A stretch of 64,000 nucleotides of DNA, taken from the NCBI GenBank assembly GCA_003576905.1, contig QEVG01000005.1:142424-206423 (forward strand), given 5' to 3'. Positions 15,978 to 25,084 of the stretch are shown here, piece after piece. Source of the DNA: Planctomycetota bacterium. GTDB taxonomy: Bacteria > Planctomycetota > Phycisphaerae > UBA1845 > UTPLA1. How positions within the stretch are numbered: the stretch's first letter is position 1; each line of letters begins with the position of its first letter. A program made the translations under genes and the position numbers. The notes under the pieces were generated by a model. It was not told the origin of the DNA and made no database searches. It saw only the letters and a program-made list of their open reading frames with translations.

Positions 15978-17593
15978 GGTGTTTTTCCGCCGGGTTCGTG
16001 CGCCGGCTCGGCTCTGCGCCGAACGAAGTAATGCAGATAGCCGCCGTTTTCCAGTCGCGCGACGGCTGGAATATATTGCGCTTGCAACTCGGGGGTGAAG
16101 ATGTCGCCTTCGCGCTGCGCGATGTTCGGGTTCGGCGGCTTTGCAAAGTACTTGTCTCCCGCAGGCAACTGCCGCGCAAGGACCTGGATATTTCCCAGAA
16201 GCAGGTAGGTCGGCCGGCGCGAAAGTATGTACGGACCGTCATGTTTTTCGTGCCCGACCCAGCCGCCGCCGAGCGGCATTTCCCTGTGGGCAATGTGAGG
16301 GTCGGTCAGCCCGAGCATGTCGTAGACGGTAAGGCGCGAGTAATAGCCGACGGCGCCGATCGGCACGCACGCGACCGAGGCGTCCGGCGGGGCGTTCTCG
16401 TGAAGCCAGCGGCCCACGGCGATCCAGTCGGGCACTTCGACAGCGTGCTCGGTATAGAGCAGGTATTGCCGCGCCGCGCGGGGTTTGAACGCCAGCGACG
16501 CCGCGAGTGCAATAGTAATGACACACACAAGAACTCGGCCCGCGCCGGCGGGACTCCGCGGCAGGGTACGGGTGAGCCAACCCGGAAATTCGGCGAGAAG
16601 CTTGATCCACAGCATCAGCCAGAGCGGAATAACCGGCACGATGAACCGATGCATGGCAAGTCCGTCGCCGCCGACAAAGATCACCCCGGCGATGAGGGTG
16701 AGCCCCACGACGGCGAGACCCGCCGCTTCGCGATGGCGATAGAACAGCCACGGGCCGATGAAGGGCAGGGCCCACGCGGCGAATCCGCCGTTGTCGGAGA
16801 TGCACTCCCAGACATAGCGAGCCCCGGCGCGCCACACCGCGGGGCCGTGGCCCACCTTGGCGTAATAGGTATTCGGGAGCCAGTCGCCGTAATAGGCGCG
16901 CCGCCATGCCAGTTGCGCGAGCGCGATGAGTGTCAATACTGCGGCATACTCGGACAGGCGCCGCGCGTTGCCCCTCCCGGGCCGCGTAACGAAGTACAGA
17001 CCCGCGATAACGGCGACGGCAAGGCCCTCGGGCCGCGTCAATGCGCAGAATCCCGCGGCGAAACCGGCGGCCGGCGCCGAGGTTGCATGCCGCGTGAGAA
17101 TGAAAAGGAGCAGCAGGATTGAGAATGCGAATCCGCAGGTCTCCAGCCCTCCGAGTGCCCAGCATGCGACGCTCGCGCTGAGAGCGAAAAGAGCGGGAGC
17201 GGCAACGGCAAGCCCGGCGTTCCGTGCCAGCCCCAGGGGACTGGCAAGACGGATCATTACGATCACGCACCCGGCTGCTCCAAGAAATGACAATCCACGT
17301 GCGGCAATGGCGTAGTCGAGGCCGGTCCGTCCGATCCCTGCGCACAGCAGGACCCAGACAATGCTTGTGTATCCCTCGACCCGCTCGCCGGGATTCCAGA
17401 CGCAGCCACGGCCCTCCGCAAGATGGCGCGCGTATCGTGCCACGATAAAGGCATCGTCGCTGGTGAAGTCGTACCAGAGGGCGTGGAGAACGAGCGCGCC
17501 GAGAGTCGCCGCGGCAGGAAAAAACCTCGCCGGCGAATGCGGGCGGTCGAACATGCGGGATCGCGCGGTCGGCGTGAGACGCTGGTCCGTCAT
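15974..17593 (-). CDS. Polytopic GT-C-like membrane glycosyltransferase
   Basis: A 539-residue protein with about ten hydrophobic spans. The first extracytoplasmic loop carries YDFTSDDAFIVARYARHL followed by NPGERVEGYTS. The DD pair and the 'W/NxxxxVEGYTS' signature are typical of GT-C fold enzymes related to mycobacterial AftB and to ArnT/PMT-like transferases. These use a lipid-linked sugar donor on the outer face of the membrane. A soluble C-terminal part (after about residue 385) contains LPNTYYAK-like upstream and YDMLGLTDPHIAH motifs common in this group. Acceptor and sugar are unknown. It overlaps the mqnE end convergently by 4 bp and has no obvious operon partner. Confidence 0.72.
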   Translation of the reverse strand: MTDQRLTPTARSRMFDRPHSPARFFPAAATLGALVLHALWYDFTSDDAFIVARYARHLAEGRGCVWNPGERVEGYTSIVWVLLCAGIGRTGLDYAIAARGLSFLGAAGCVIVMIRLASPLGLARNAGLAVAAPALFALSASVACWALGGLETCGFAFSILLLLFILTRHATSAPAAGFAAGFCALTRPEGLAVAVIAGLYFVTRPGRGNARRLSEYAAVLTLIALAQLAWRRAYYGDWLPNTYYAKVGHGPAVWRAGARYVWECISDNGGFAAWALPFIGPWLFYRHREAAGLAVVGLTLIAGVIFVGGDGLAMHRFIVPVIPLWLMLWIKLLAEFPGWLTRTLPRSPAGAGRVLVCVITIALAASLAFKPRAARQYLLYTEHAVEVPDWIAVGRWLHENAPPDASVACVPIGAVGYYSRLTVYDMLGLTDPHIAHREMPLGGGWVGHEKHDGPYILSRRPTYLLLGNIQVLARQLPAGDKYFAKPPNPNIAQREGDIFTPELQAQYIPAVARLENGGYLHYFVRRRAEPAHEPGGKTP

Positions 17594-17707
17594 GCGAGAG
17601 AGCCCGGCGCAAGGGGGCCGGGAAACTGTCCGCCCCTGTTGGCTGCGCCGCCCGCCGCCGAAGAGGTCATGGAATCAGGGGTCAAATCGCGGCGTCAGAT
17701 GCGCGGA

Positions 17708-17902
17708 TCAATCATCGACATCCACGTCGACCTCCACTTCCTCGTCGTCGTCGTCGGGAAGGTACACGTCCACCTTCGTAAAAGGAGCGCGGACCCGAAC
17801 GTCCGGCTTGCGTTCCTGGACCTCTTCTTCATCCTCGCCGCAGGCGGGCATGAGCAGTCCGAGCATGATCAGTCCGACCCAAATGACGCATCGGCGCGGC
17901 AT
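17708..17902 (-). CDS. Small lipoprotein with very acidic tail
   Basis: The 64-residue product begins with a lipoprotein signal (MPRRCVIWVGLIMLGLLMPAC; lipobox LMPAC, Cys 21). It then has an acidic stretch, and ends PDDDDEEVEVDVDVDD. AGGAG stands 8 bp before the ATG. The mature protein of about 44 residues is largely charged, with 10 or more Asp/Glu in the last 16 residues, so it may bind cations or a basic partner at the membrane. It is not close enough to its neighbours to suggest an operon. Family not recognised. Confidence 0.6.
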   Translation of the reverse strand: MPRRCVIWVGLIMLGLLMPACGEDEEEVQERKPDVRVRAPFTKVDVYLPDDDDEEVEVDVDVDD

Positions 17903-18104
17903 GGCGTTCTCCTGTTGATTCGGTCGAGCCGTTCATCATGATACGCCCGGGCAATCCGGGATGAAACACCCGGGTTTTCCGCACGGGCGGACGACGACTT
18001 GCCCGGCGCGTCGGGCATTCCCCGCAAGCGCTCCGGGAACTGCCGGATCAGGCCCTGAGAGGATATACTGACATCGGCTATTTTCAGCCGACGGGACCCA
18101 TTCC

Positions 18105-19178
18105 ATGGACCTTCACAATCTGCTCAAGTTCGCGGTGGAGAGCAAGGCGTCGGATCTTCACATTCAGGCAGGCTCGGCGCCGATGCTGCGGATCGAGGGA
18201 GAATCGCGGTTTCTCGAATCCGAGCCGCTGACGAACGACGCGACGCGGGGGTTCGTGCTTTCCATCCTCCCGGAGAACCTGCGGGCCGACGCCGACCGCA
18301 ACATCCGCGAGGGAATTGACTTTTCCTACGATGCACCGGGAATCTCGCGGTTTCGGTGCAGCGCACATAGCCAGCTCGGCAGGTACGGCATCGTGCTTAG
18401 GGTCATCAAGGCACGAATTCCGACGTTTGACGAAATGAACCTGCCGCCGGTCGTTCAGGAGGTGGCCCTCTCTCAGCGCGGTCTGACCCTGGTCACGGGC
18501 ACGACGGGCTGCGGAAAGAGCACGACGCTGGCCGCGATGATCGACCTGATCAATCAGAAGTACCGCAACAAGATCATCACAATCGAGGACCCGGTTGAGT
18601 TCATACACACGAACAAGAAGTCGATGATCTCGCAGTTGGAAGTGGGGACGGACACAACGTCGTTCGACCAGGCGCTTCGGCAGGCGCTGCGGCAGGATCC
18701 GGACGTGATCCTCGTGGGCGAGCTTCGCGACGTCGAGACGCTACGGATGGCGCTGCGGGCGGCGGATACGGGGCACCAGGTTTTCTCGACGCTGCACTGT
18801 CAGAACGCGGCGCAGGCGGTGGAGCGCATCATCGCGATGTTTCCGAAGAACGAGCACGACATCCTGCTCTCCCAGCTCGCCGACTCGATCGAGGCGATCA
18901 TCTCGCAGCGGCTGGTCATGACCGCCGAGGGGAAGCGCCGCCCGGCGGTCGAGGTGCTCCGCGGCTCGCCGGTGACGGAGAAGTTCATCTTCGAGAACCG
19001 GCTGGGAGAGTTGCTGAGCTACATCGAGACGGGCGAATCCGGCATGCAGAGCTTCGATCAACACCTTCTCCGCATGTACAACGATAAGGTCATAACGGGC
19101 ACCGAGGCGCTGCGCTGGGCGACGAACCCGGAGGCCCTGGCGATGGCTTTCCGCGGCATTCGCCGAATCGGCGGCTAG
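18105..19178 (+). CDS. pilT: PilT-type twitching motility ATPase
   Basis: A hexameric AAA+-like ATPase of the secretion/pilus family that drives type IV pilus retraction. The 357 residues match PilT (about 345-370). Features are the N-terminal ASDLHIQAGSAPMLRIEG block, Walker A GTTGCGKST (about residue 132), the Asp box ITIEDPVEFIH, the Walker B region DPDVILVGELRD and the His box STLHCQNAAQ. The C-terminal GIRRIGG replaces the usual 'AMNPE' region end. PilU is possible, but the length and N-terminus favour PilT. A TATACT -10 element lies at 18064. No pilB or pilC is adjacent, although prepilin-like genes occur at 1-371 and 29689. Confidence 0.9.
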   Translation: MDLHNLLKFAVESKASDLHIQAGSAPMLRIEGESRFLESEPLTNDATRGFVLSILPENLRADADRNIREGIDFSYDAPGISRFRCSAHSQLGRYGIVLRVIKARIPTFDEMNLPPVVQEVALSQRGLTLVTGTTGCGKSTTLAAMIDLINQKYRNKIITIEDPVEFIHTNKKSMISQLEVGTDTTSFDQALRQALRQDPDVILVGELRDVETLRMALRAADTGHQVFSTLHCQNAAQAVERIIAMFPKNEHDILLSQLADSIEAIISQRLVMTAEGKRRPAVEVLRGSPVTEKFIFENRLGELLSYIETGESGMQSFDQHLLRMYNDKVITGTEALRWATNPEALAMAFRGIRRIGG

Positions 19179-19221
19179 AGTCAAGTGGGTCGGCCTGCCG
19201 GAGAGTGTCAATACATGGGCA

Positions 19222-19689
19222 CTATTCGCCGGCCACGGGGGCTTCTTTAAGAAATCGGCGCATCGCCTCGAGTGTCCTGGGGCTGATGTGATGCTCGATG
19301 CCCTCGGCGTCGGCCTCGGCATCGGGCCGCGCCACGCCCAGGGAGAGAAGGAACTCCAGCACGAGGCGGTGGCGCTCGCGCGCCCGCCGGGCCATCAGGC
19401 GTCCCTTGTCGGTGAGGAATATCGAGCGGTAGGGGGCCGACGTCACCAAGCCCTCTTTCCGGAGCCGGCTGATGCTCTTTGTGACGGTCACGTGGGTCAC
19501 GCCCAGATGCCGCGCGATATCCACGGCGCGGGCCTCGCCGCATTTCTGGATGAGGTCGTCGATCAGTTCGACATAATCCTCGGCGAGTTCGAGGGCGTGA
19601 TCCTGCCGGGTCCGGCGATGGCCGTTTGCCGAGCTCTCATGTACGGGATTCCTGCGAACGTGCTTTTTGCGGGCAAGTCGGTTCGGCAT
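19222..19689 (-). CDS. mntR: MntR-like manganese/iron-responsive repressor (DtxR family)
   Basis: The 155 residues match Escherichia-type MntR in length and layout. A basic N-terminus is followed by DYVELIDDLIQ, a winged helix with ARAVDIARHLGVTHVTVTKS, then FLTDKGRLMARRARERHRLV and AEGIEHHIS, which hold the His/Glu metal ligands of the dimerisation domain. It lacks a C-terminal SH3 domain, as in MntR. I started at MPNRLARKK; the frame is open 14 codons more. It is transcribed away from the metal transporter operon at 19921, with two palindromes in the shared intergenic region, so it very probably represses that operon and itself. Confidence 0.88.
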   Translation of the reverse strand: MPNRLARKKHVRRNPVHESSANGHRRTRQDHALELAEDYVELIDDLIQKCGEARAVDIARHLGVTHVTVTKSISRLRKEGLVTSAPYRSIFLTDKGRLMARRARERHRLVLEFLLSLGVARPDAEADAEGIEHHISPRTLEAMRRFLKEAPVAGE

Positions 19690-19834
19690 GGGATTCCTCG
19701 GCTGGGCCACGCGGCGCGATTGGCGGCACACGATGCGGCCGGCGACGTGCCCACGGTCGCATTCCCGGATTATTGCACGCGGCGGGGCGCGAATTCAAGG
19801 GTGAGTACACCTTGACGCCGATGCTCCTCAATTG

Positions 19835-19846
19835 TAGTATATGCTA
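19835..19846. promoter_or_regulatory. Imperfect palindrome, candidate MntR operator
   Basis: TAGTATATGCTA matches its own reverse complement at 10 of 12 positions, and it overlaps an A/T-rich -10-like region. It sits between the divergent mntR and transporter genes. Confidence 0.45.
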
Positions 19847-19855
19847 AATTATTTT

Positions 19856-19873
19856 GCCAGGACTTTACCTGGC
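19856..19873. promoter_or_regulatory. GCCAGG-N6-CCTGGC inverted repeat in the metal transporter leader
   Basis: Perfect 6-bp arms GCCAGG and CCTGGC around ACTTTA, 10 bp after the first palindrome. It could be a second repressor site or an RNA hairpin in the leader of the binding-protein gene. Confidence 0.45.
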
Positions 19874-19920
19874 ATGGCGGATCGGCTATGCTCAACGGGA
19901 AAGGGGGAGCGGAGAGTCCC

Positions 19921-20958
19921 ATGCGTCATTGGACCGTTCGGGTGACCTGTCTTTTTCTCGTCATGTCGGGGTGGCTGACCGTGCACGGCTGTGCGCCCGC
20001 GACCGAGGCCGCTCCGAAGGGCGGTCCGGCGCGGGTCGTCTGCACGGTCGGCATGGTGACGGATATCGTCCGGCGCATCGCGGGGGAGCGCGCGGAGGTG
20101 TCAGGCATCATCGGCGAGGGCGTGGACCCGCACCTGTATCAGGCGACAAGGTCGGATATCGCCGCGCTGCTGGGCGCGGATCTGGTCTTTTACAACGGCC
20201 TGATGCTGGAAGGAAAGATGGCCGACGCGCTGATCAAGGTCGGCCGGCAGCGACCGGTCTTCGCCGTGACGGAACTGCTGGACGAGTCGTTGCTGCTGGA
20301 GCCGCCGGAGTTCGCCGGGCACTTTGACCCGCACCTGTGGATGGATGTCTCGCTCTGGAAGAGGTGCGCCGAGATGGTGGCGCGGACACTGAGCGAGCGC
20401 GATACGGACGGCGCGGCGGCGTATCGGGCGAATTACGAGGCGCTTGCCGCGGAACTGGACGCGCTGCACGCCTATGCGAAACGGACCATCGCGACGATAC
20501 CGGCCGAGAGCCGCGTTTTGGTCACGGCCCACGATGCGTTCAATTATTTCGGCCGCGCATACGATATCGACGTGCGCGGGATTCAGGGAATCAGCACCGA
20601 GTCCGAGGCGGGAATCGCCGATATCAATCGCATTGTCGACATGCTCGTTCAGCGAAAAGTCCGTGCGGTCTTTGTGGAGTCGTCGGTGTCGGACAAGAAC
20701 GTCAAGGCGCTGATTGAGGGGGCGGCGGCGCGGGGCCATCGGGTGACTATCGGCGGCTCGCTCTTCTCCGACGCGATGGGTCGCCCCGGCACCTACGAGG
20801 GTACTTACGTCGGGATGATCGACCACAACGTGACCACGATTGCCCGCGCCCTGGGCGGCAGCGCTCCGGAGCGGGGCATGGCGGGCAAGCTTTCCGCGGC
20901 CGCGGCTGAAGGGAAATCGCTCCATACGGCGACGACCGCAACGGATACGGGAGGATAA
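19921..20958 (+). CDS. Manganese/iron/zinc ABC transporter binding lipoprotein (TroA/PsaA/YtgA type)
   Basis: A 345-residue cluster A-I metal-binding lipoprotein. The signal ends in the lipobox LTVHGC. Metal ligands expected for the family are visible: the His in VDPHLYQ, the His in [10 protein letters not shown], the [11 protein letters not shown] block, the Glu in [10 protein letters not shown] and the Asp in GMIDHNV. The absence of a long His-rich loop favours Mn/Fe over Zn. The start was chosen at MRHWTVRV; an earlier ATG 33 bp upstream is in frame. It is the first gene of a four-gene operon with the ATPase and two permease-repressor fusions, divergent from mntR. Confidence 0.9.
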   Translation: MRHWTVRVTCLFLVMSGWLTVHGCAPATEAAPKGGPARVVCTVGMVTDIVRRIAGERAEVSGIIGEGVDPHLYQATRSDIAALLGADLVFYNGLMLEGKMADALIKVGRQRPVFAVTELLDESLLLEPPEFAGHFDPHLWMDVSLWKRCAEMVARTLSERDTDGAAAYRANYEALAAELDALHAYAKRTIATIPAESRVLVTAHDAFNYFGRAYDIDVRGIQGISTESEAGIADINRIVDMLVQRKVRAVFVESSVSDKNVKALIEGAAARGHRVTIGGSLFSDAMGRPGTYEGTYVGMIDHNVTTIARALGGSAPERGMAGKLSAAAAEGKSLHTATTATDTGG

Positions 20959-21026
20959 CGGCCAGAGCCGGTCGAGCGCGCCGCTCCGAGCGGCGGCAGG
21001 CGCGGCGGGCGGTCCGAAGTCCACAT

Positions 21027-21842
21027 ATGCACGATCAAACGTCACCTTCTTCCGTTCAGCGCGCCTCGCCGGATCACGATCCGGCCTGCCCGGTCTCGAT
21101 CCACGATCTGACGGTCGCGTACCATCGTCGTCCGGTGCTGTGGGATATCGACTACGCGGGGCCGGAGGGTCAGCTTATCGGCATCGTCGGTCCGAACGGG
21201 GCCGGCAAGAGCACGTTGATCAAGGCCTGCCTGAATCTGGTTCCCATCGCGTCGGGCAGTGTAAGTTTCTACGGCAAGCCGTATCGCCAGCAGCGGCGGT
21301 TGGTGGGATATGTGCCGCAGCGTGAAAGCGTGGACTGGGATTTTCCGGCGAGCGTGCTCGACGTCGTCACGATGGGGCGCTATGGCCGGCTTCCGTGGTG
21401 TCTTCCGCCGACCCGAGAGGACCGCCGAGTGGCGCTGCATTGCCTTGAACAGGTGGGCATGGCGGATTACGCGCGGCGGCAGATCAGCCGGCTGTCGGGA
21501 GGGCAGCAGCAGCGCGTTTTCCTCGCGCGGGCCCTGGCCCAGGACGCACGCATCTACTTCATGGACGAGCCGTTCGCGGGGGTCGATGCCGCGACGGAAA
21601 CGGCGATCGTCGGGATTCTTCGCGAGCTGAGGGCTCGCGGACGCACCGTGCTGATCGTGCATCACGATCTTCAGACCGTCGCGGAGTACTTCAATCACGT
21701 CATCCTCCTCAACATGCGGATCATCGCCGCGGGGCCCACGGCGCAGGTCTTTACGCAGGAGAACCTGCAAAAAACGTACGGCGGGCGGCTGACGCTATTG
21801 GACAAGGCGGCGCAGGCGATGGCCCTGAACGGTAATCGATAA
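21027..21842 (+). CDS. Metal ABC transporter ATP-binding protein (TroB/MntB/YtgB type)
   Basis: A 271-residue ATPase with Walker [10 protein letters not shown] (about residue 57), Q-loop [15 protein letters not shown] (the 'VDWDFP' block is characteristic of Mn/Fe transporter ATPases), signature [15 protein letters not shown], Walker [15 protein letters not shown] and an H-loop in VHHDL. It energises uptake of the metal delivered by the upstream lipoprotein. Its TAA stop overlaps the next ATG by one base (TAATG), which indicates coupled translation. Confidence 0.93.
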   Translation: MHDQTSPSSVQRASPDHDPACPVSIHDLTVAYHRRPVLWDIDYAGPEGQLIGIVGPNGAGKSTLIKACLNLVPIASGSVSFYGKPYRQQRRLVGYVPQRESVDWDFPASVLDVVTMGRYGRLPWCLPPTREDRRVALHCLEQVGMADYARRQISRLSGGQQQRVFLARALAQDARIYFMDEPFAGVDAATETAIVGILRELRARGRTVLIVHHDLQTVAEYFNHVILLNMRIIAAGPTAQVFTQENLQKTYGGRLTLLDKAAQAMALNGNR

Positions 21843-23305
21843 TGTGCCCGGCATTCAGACAGAGAGAGCGCGACGAATGGCATTTGATGTCGCCGCGTGC
21901 GCGAGCGCTCGCCGCAATCGGAATGGCCGGGGTCCTCTGGTGCGGCGCGACGGTCGTCGCATCGGAGCCGGGGCGCTCCATTACGGACACCTCCATTCGA
22001 TGGCCGACGTGGCCGGAGTTGGCCCGGGCGCTCGCTCTTCGCGATTACAACACGCGTGTCGTGGTTCTTGGAACGGCGCTGCTGGGAGTGGCCGCCGGGG
22101 TCGTGGGCACATTTGCCTATCTTCGCCGGCGCGCCCTCATGGGCGACGCCCTCAGCCACGCCACGCTGCCGGGCATCGCGATCGTGTTTCTGCTGACCGG
22201 TGCCAAGAGCATGCCGCTGCTGCTGATGGGGGCAACGATTAGCGGCGTTCTGGGCGTGCTGGCGGTGCTCGGGATGCGGCGAATGCCGCGGATCAAGGAG
22301 GACGCGGCGATCGGAATCGTTTTGAGCGTCTTCTTTGGATTCGGCATGGTGCTTTTCGGGCTGATTCAACAGATGCAGACCGGCAACGAGGCGGGCCTGG
22401 CGGGGTTCATTTACGGCAAGGCGGCGGCGATGGTGGCGGGTGACGCCCGGCTGATCGGCGTCGTGGCGGCGGTCGTGGTCGCGGCCTGCGCGGCGCTGTT
22501 CAAGGAGTTTCGAGTCATCTGTTTCGATCAGGAATACGCTTCGTCGCAGGGTTTCCGCGTTCCGCTCATCGATCTGATCATGATGGGACTGGTGGTCATG
22601 ACAACGGTCGTGGGGCTTCAGGCGGTGGGGCTGATCCTGATCGTCGCGCTGCTGATCATTCCTGCCGCCGCGGCCCGGTTCTGGACCGATGACCTTTTGG
22701 TCATGGTGGCGCTGTCGGGGCTGTTCGGGGGCATGTCGTCCCTGATCGGCGCGACGCTCAGTGCGATTGTGTCGGGCCTTCCGACCGGGGCAATGATCGT
22801 TCTTTGCGCGGGTGTTTTCTTTTTTTTCAGCATGTTGATCGCACCGCGGCGAGGGGTGATTGCGTCGGCGGCGCGGCACTGGCTGCTCCGAAGGCGCGTC
22901 GCATATCAGCACCTGCTACGAGCCCTCGCTGAGTATGAGGAGACACACGGCGAAGGGGCGGCGATCGGCCGAAAGGACCTTTTCTCCGTCCGAAGCTGGT
23001 CCGCCGCGCAGGTGCGCCGAACGCTGGCGCGCGCGGTGCGGTCGGGCGATCTGGCGGTATTGGCGGATGGGTCCGTGCGCCTGACGCAGCGGGGCCGCGT
23101 CGAGGCACTTCGCATCCTGCGAAACCATCGACTGTGGGAACTCTACCTGATACGGCATGCGGACGTTGCGCCGTCGCACGTGGATCGCGACGCGGATGAA
23201 GTCGAACACGTTTTGTCGGAGGCGATCGTGCGCGATCTCGAGCGGGCGCTCGATGAAGTCGCGCGCGTGCCGCCTTCGCCGCACGTGCGGGAACCGGCGC
23301 CATGA
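21842..23305 (+). CDS. Metal ABC permease fused to a C-terminal DtxR-like repressor domain (YtgC-R type)
   Basis: 487 residues. Residues about 55-340 form an ABC-3 permease with eight or so spans; FAYLRRRALMGDALSHATLP is the diagnostic block. After LIAPRRGVI (about 335) the protein turns soluble. A winged helix follows (SAAQVRRTLARAVRSGDLAV), then VRLTQRGRVEALRILRNHRL, WELYLIRH and a DADEVEHVLSEAI helix. These match the DNA-binding and metal-binding domains of DtxR/MntR, with the His and the E..EH ligand pattern kept. Chlamydial YtgC-R has this design and is cleaved to free the repressor. The start could be 15 codons later (MSPRARAL). The stop overlaps the next gene (ATGA). Confidence 0.88.
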   Translation: MCPAFRQRERDEWHLMSPRARALAAIGMAGVLWCGATVVASEPGRSITDTSIRWPTWPELARALALRDYNTRVVVLGTALLGVAAGVVGTFAYLRRRALMGDALSHATLPGIAIVFLLTGAKSMPLLLMGATISGVLGVLAVLGMRRMPRIKEDAAIGIVLSVFFGFGMVLFGLIQQMQTGNEAGLAGFIYGKAAAMVAGDARLIGVVAAVVVAACAALFKEFRVICFDQEYASSQGFRVPLIDLIMMGLVVMTTVVGLQAVGLILIVALLIIPAAAARFWTDDLLVMVALSGLFGGMSSLIGATLSAIVSGLPTGAMIVLCAGVFFFFSMLIAPRRGVIASAARHWLLRRRVAYQHLLRALAEYEETHGEGAAIGRKDLFSVRSWSAAQVRRTLARAVRSGDLAVLADGSVRLTQRGRVEALRILRNHRLWELYLIRHADVAPSHVDRDADEVEHVLSEAIVRDLERALDEVARVPPSPHVREPAP

Positions 23306-24636
23306 CGGGATGGAACTGGCATCTCGACGGCTGGATCGTGCTGGCGGGCGTCCTCAGCGCATGTTCCTGCGCGCTGTTGGGCAACTATCTCGTGCTGCGC
23401 CGCATGAGCCTGATGGGCGACGCGATTTCACACGCGGTTCTGCCGGGGCTGGCCATTGCATTCCTGGTGACGCACAGCCGGTCGGCGGTGCCGATGTTTG
23501 CCGGCGCGGTCATCGCGGGCGTCGTGACGGCCGTCCTGTCGCAGGCAGTGAACCGGCACGGCAAGGTGGAACATGGGGCGGCGATGGGCGTCGTTTTCAG
23601 TGTACTGTTCGCGCTGGGGTTGATCCTCATTCGCCAGGCCGCCGATCATGTGGACCTTGATCCGGGCTGCGTTCTCTACGGGAACATCGCCCAGATTCCG
23701 CTTGAGGCGATCGGCGGACGCGTTCCGCCGCAGGTCGTGAACCTGGCCGTCGTGCTGGTTGTTGACGTGCTCTTCGTGGTACTTTTCTACAAGGAGCTGA
23801 AGATTTCCACGTTTGATCCGGAACTGGCGACGACGCTGGGGTACAACGCGGATACCCTGCACTACGCGCTGATGGTCCTCGTCTCCGTGACAACGGTCGC
23901 CAATTTCGAGTCGGTGGGGTCGATCCTGGTTATCGCCATGCTCATTGTGCCCGCCGTGACGGCGCACCTCCTGACGGACCGGCTGAGCGCCATGATCGGT
24001 GTCAGCCTGATGGCCGCGTGCCTGTCGGCGATCGGCGGCCATGTCTTCGCCGCCTTCGGTCCGGGCTGGCTCGGCATGAAGGCGGCGACCAACACATCCG
24101 CGATGATGGCCGTCGTAGCGGGACTGCTTCTCTGCGCGGCAGTGCTCCTGGCCCCGCGGCATGGACTCGTCAGCAGGCTTCTGCATCGCAGGCAGATGCG
24201 GATGACAATCCTTCGCGAGGATATTCTGGGTCTGCTCCATCGGTGGCAGGAGATGCGGGCCGAAGGCGGCAGGGCAATGACGCATCGCGAAGTGCTCGCG
24301 GCCGTTGGAGATACTCGTTCCGTGCGCCAGGCCATCCGTTCGCTGCTTCGAAAGCAGTTTGTCGAGAAGGCTTCCGGCCCCCCGGACGCGGGGCACACCT
24401 ACCGCCTAAGCGGAGACGGGCAGGCCCGAGCCGCCCGCCTGATTCGATCGCACCGACTGTGGGAATCCTACATCGATCGCCACTTCAACCTGCCGCCGGA
24501 CCATGTACATATGTCCGCGGAACGGGTCGAGCACTTCCTCACTCCGGAGTTGCGCCACGAAATTGAGGCCGACCTGACGTCTCCGCGAACGGATCCCCAC
24601 GGGCGCGAGATCCCGCCGGAGTCAATCGGGGGGTGA
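23302..24636 (+). CDS. Second metal ABC permease fused to a DtxR-like domain (YtgD type plus repressor)
   Basis: 444 residues. An ABC-3 permease (about 10-295) with NYLVLRRMSLMGDAISHAVL, then a cytoplasmic C-terminal part (about 296-444). That part holds a winged helix (MTHREVLAAVGDTRSVRQAI), then RLSGDGQARAARLIRSHRLW, ESYIDRHF, VHMSAERVEHFLTPEL and TDPHGREIP. The last block matches the 'CPHGxPIP' segment that ends the second domain of DtxR/MntR. In Chlamydia only YtgC carries a repressor domain, so a second fused copy is notable. It is the last gene of the operon and presumably forms the heteromeric membrane channel with the preceding gene. Confidence 0.87.
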   Translation: MTGWNWHLDGWIVLAGVLSACSCALLGNYLVLRRMSLMGDAISHAVLPGLAIAFLVTHSRSAVPMFAGAVIAGVVTAVLSQAVNRHGKVEHGAAMGVVFSVLFALGLILIRQAADHVDLDPGCVLYGNIAQIPLEAIGGRVPPQVVNLAVVLVVDVLFVVLFYKELKISTFDPELATTLGYNADTLHYALMVLVSVTTVANFESVGSILVIAMLIVPAVTAHLLTDRLSAMIGVSLMAACLSAIGGHVFAAFGPGWLGMKAATNTSAMMAVVAGLLLCAAVLLAPRHGLVSRLLHRRQMRMTILREDILGLLHRWQEMRAEGGRAMTHREVLAAVGDTRSVRQAIRSLLRKQFVEKASGPPDAGHTYRLSGDGQARAARLIRSHRLWESYIDRHFNLPPDHVHMSAERVEHFLTPELRHEIEADLTSPRTDPHGREIPPESIGG

Positions 24637-25084
24637 ACGGTCCCAGGGCACCGGAGGGACGGGGTACGGTGCCGTTCGGGCGATTTCAGATCAAACGGGC
24701 TGCGACTGAACCCTCTGGCCGCAAGCCGCCCTGCCGGCGGTGCGTCTCATACTCCCGAAACCTGGGATTTATCGGGTCTATCGGGTCTGTGTGGCCCCCT
24801 CCGGTTACGCAGTTCCGGTCGGCCCCTTATTTGCGGGACCGAACACGGGGCCTTTGGAACAGGGATTGCTCAATGGAGCATCGGCTGGGTTTGGCATGAT
24901 GGCGATGGTTTTGATATAAGAGTATATTTTTAAATAGTTTATGACGTTGTTGTGTGCCAAGTAGCCGGGTCGAGTGGCCCTGTTTCGGACCCGGCAATGT
25001 GCACTGAAACACACTTCGCTTGTGTGATAATACACAGCGATCCTGATTAGGGGTTGGAAATCGAGTCGGACCGGAGTCGCACTC
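24637..25084 (+). other. 448-bp intergenic region before the two-component operon
   Basis: No gene. It contains a short tandem repeat TATCGGGTC (about 24772-24790), a sigma-54-like element at 24855-24870, an A/T-rich block (24885-24950), and a possible extended -10 (TGTGATAAT) near 25023, preceded by an ACACA/TGTGT hairpin. Confidence 0.5.
24855..24870 (+). promoter_or_regulatory. Candidate sigma-54 promoter (TGGAAC-N5-TTGCT)
   Basis: TGGAACAGGGATTGCT has GG and GC exactly 10 bp apart. It matches the -12 TTGCT fully and differs at one core base of the -24 box. It lies 215 bp before the histidine kinase. Confidence 0.35.

Noticed and set aside
15473..17122. A 549-codon plus-strand frame after mqnE
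   Set aside because: It overlaps the mqnE end and lies antisense to the GT-C-like gene. No domain or hydrophobic pattern supports it.
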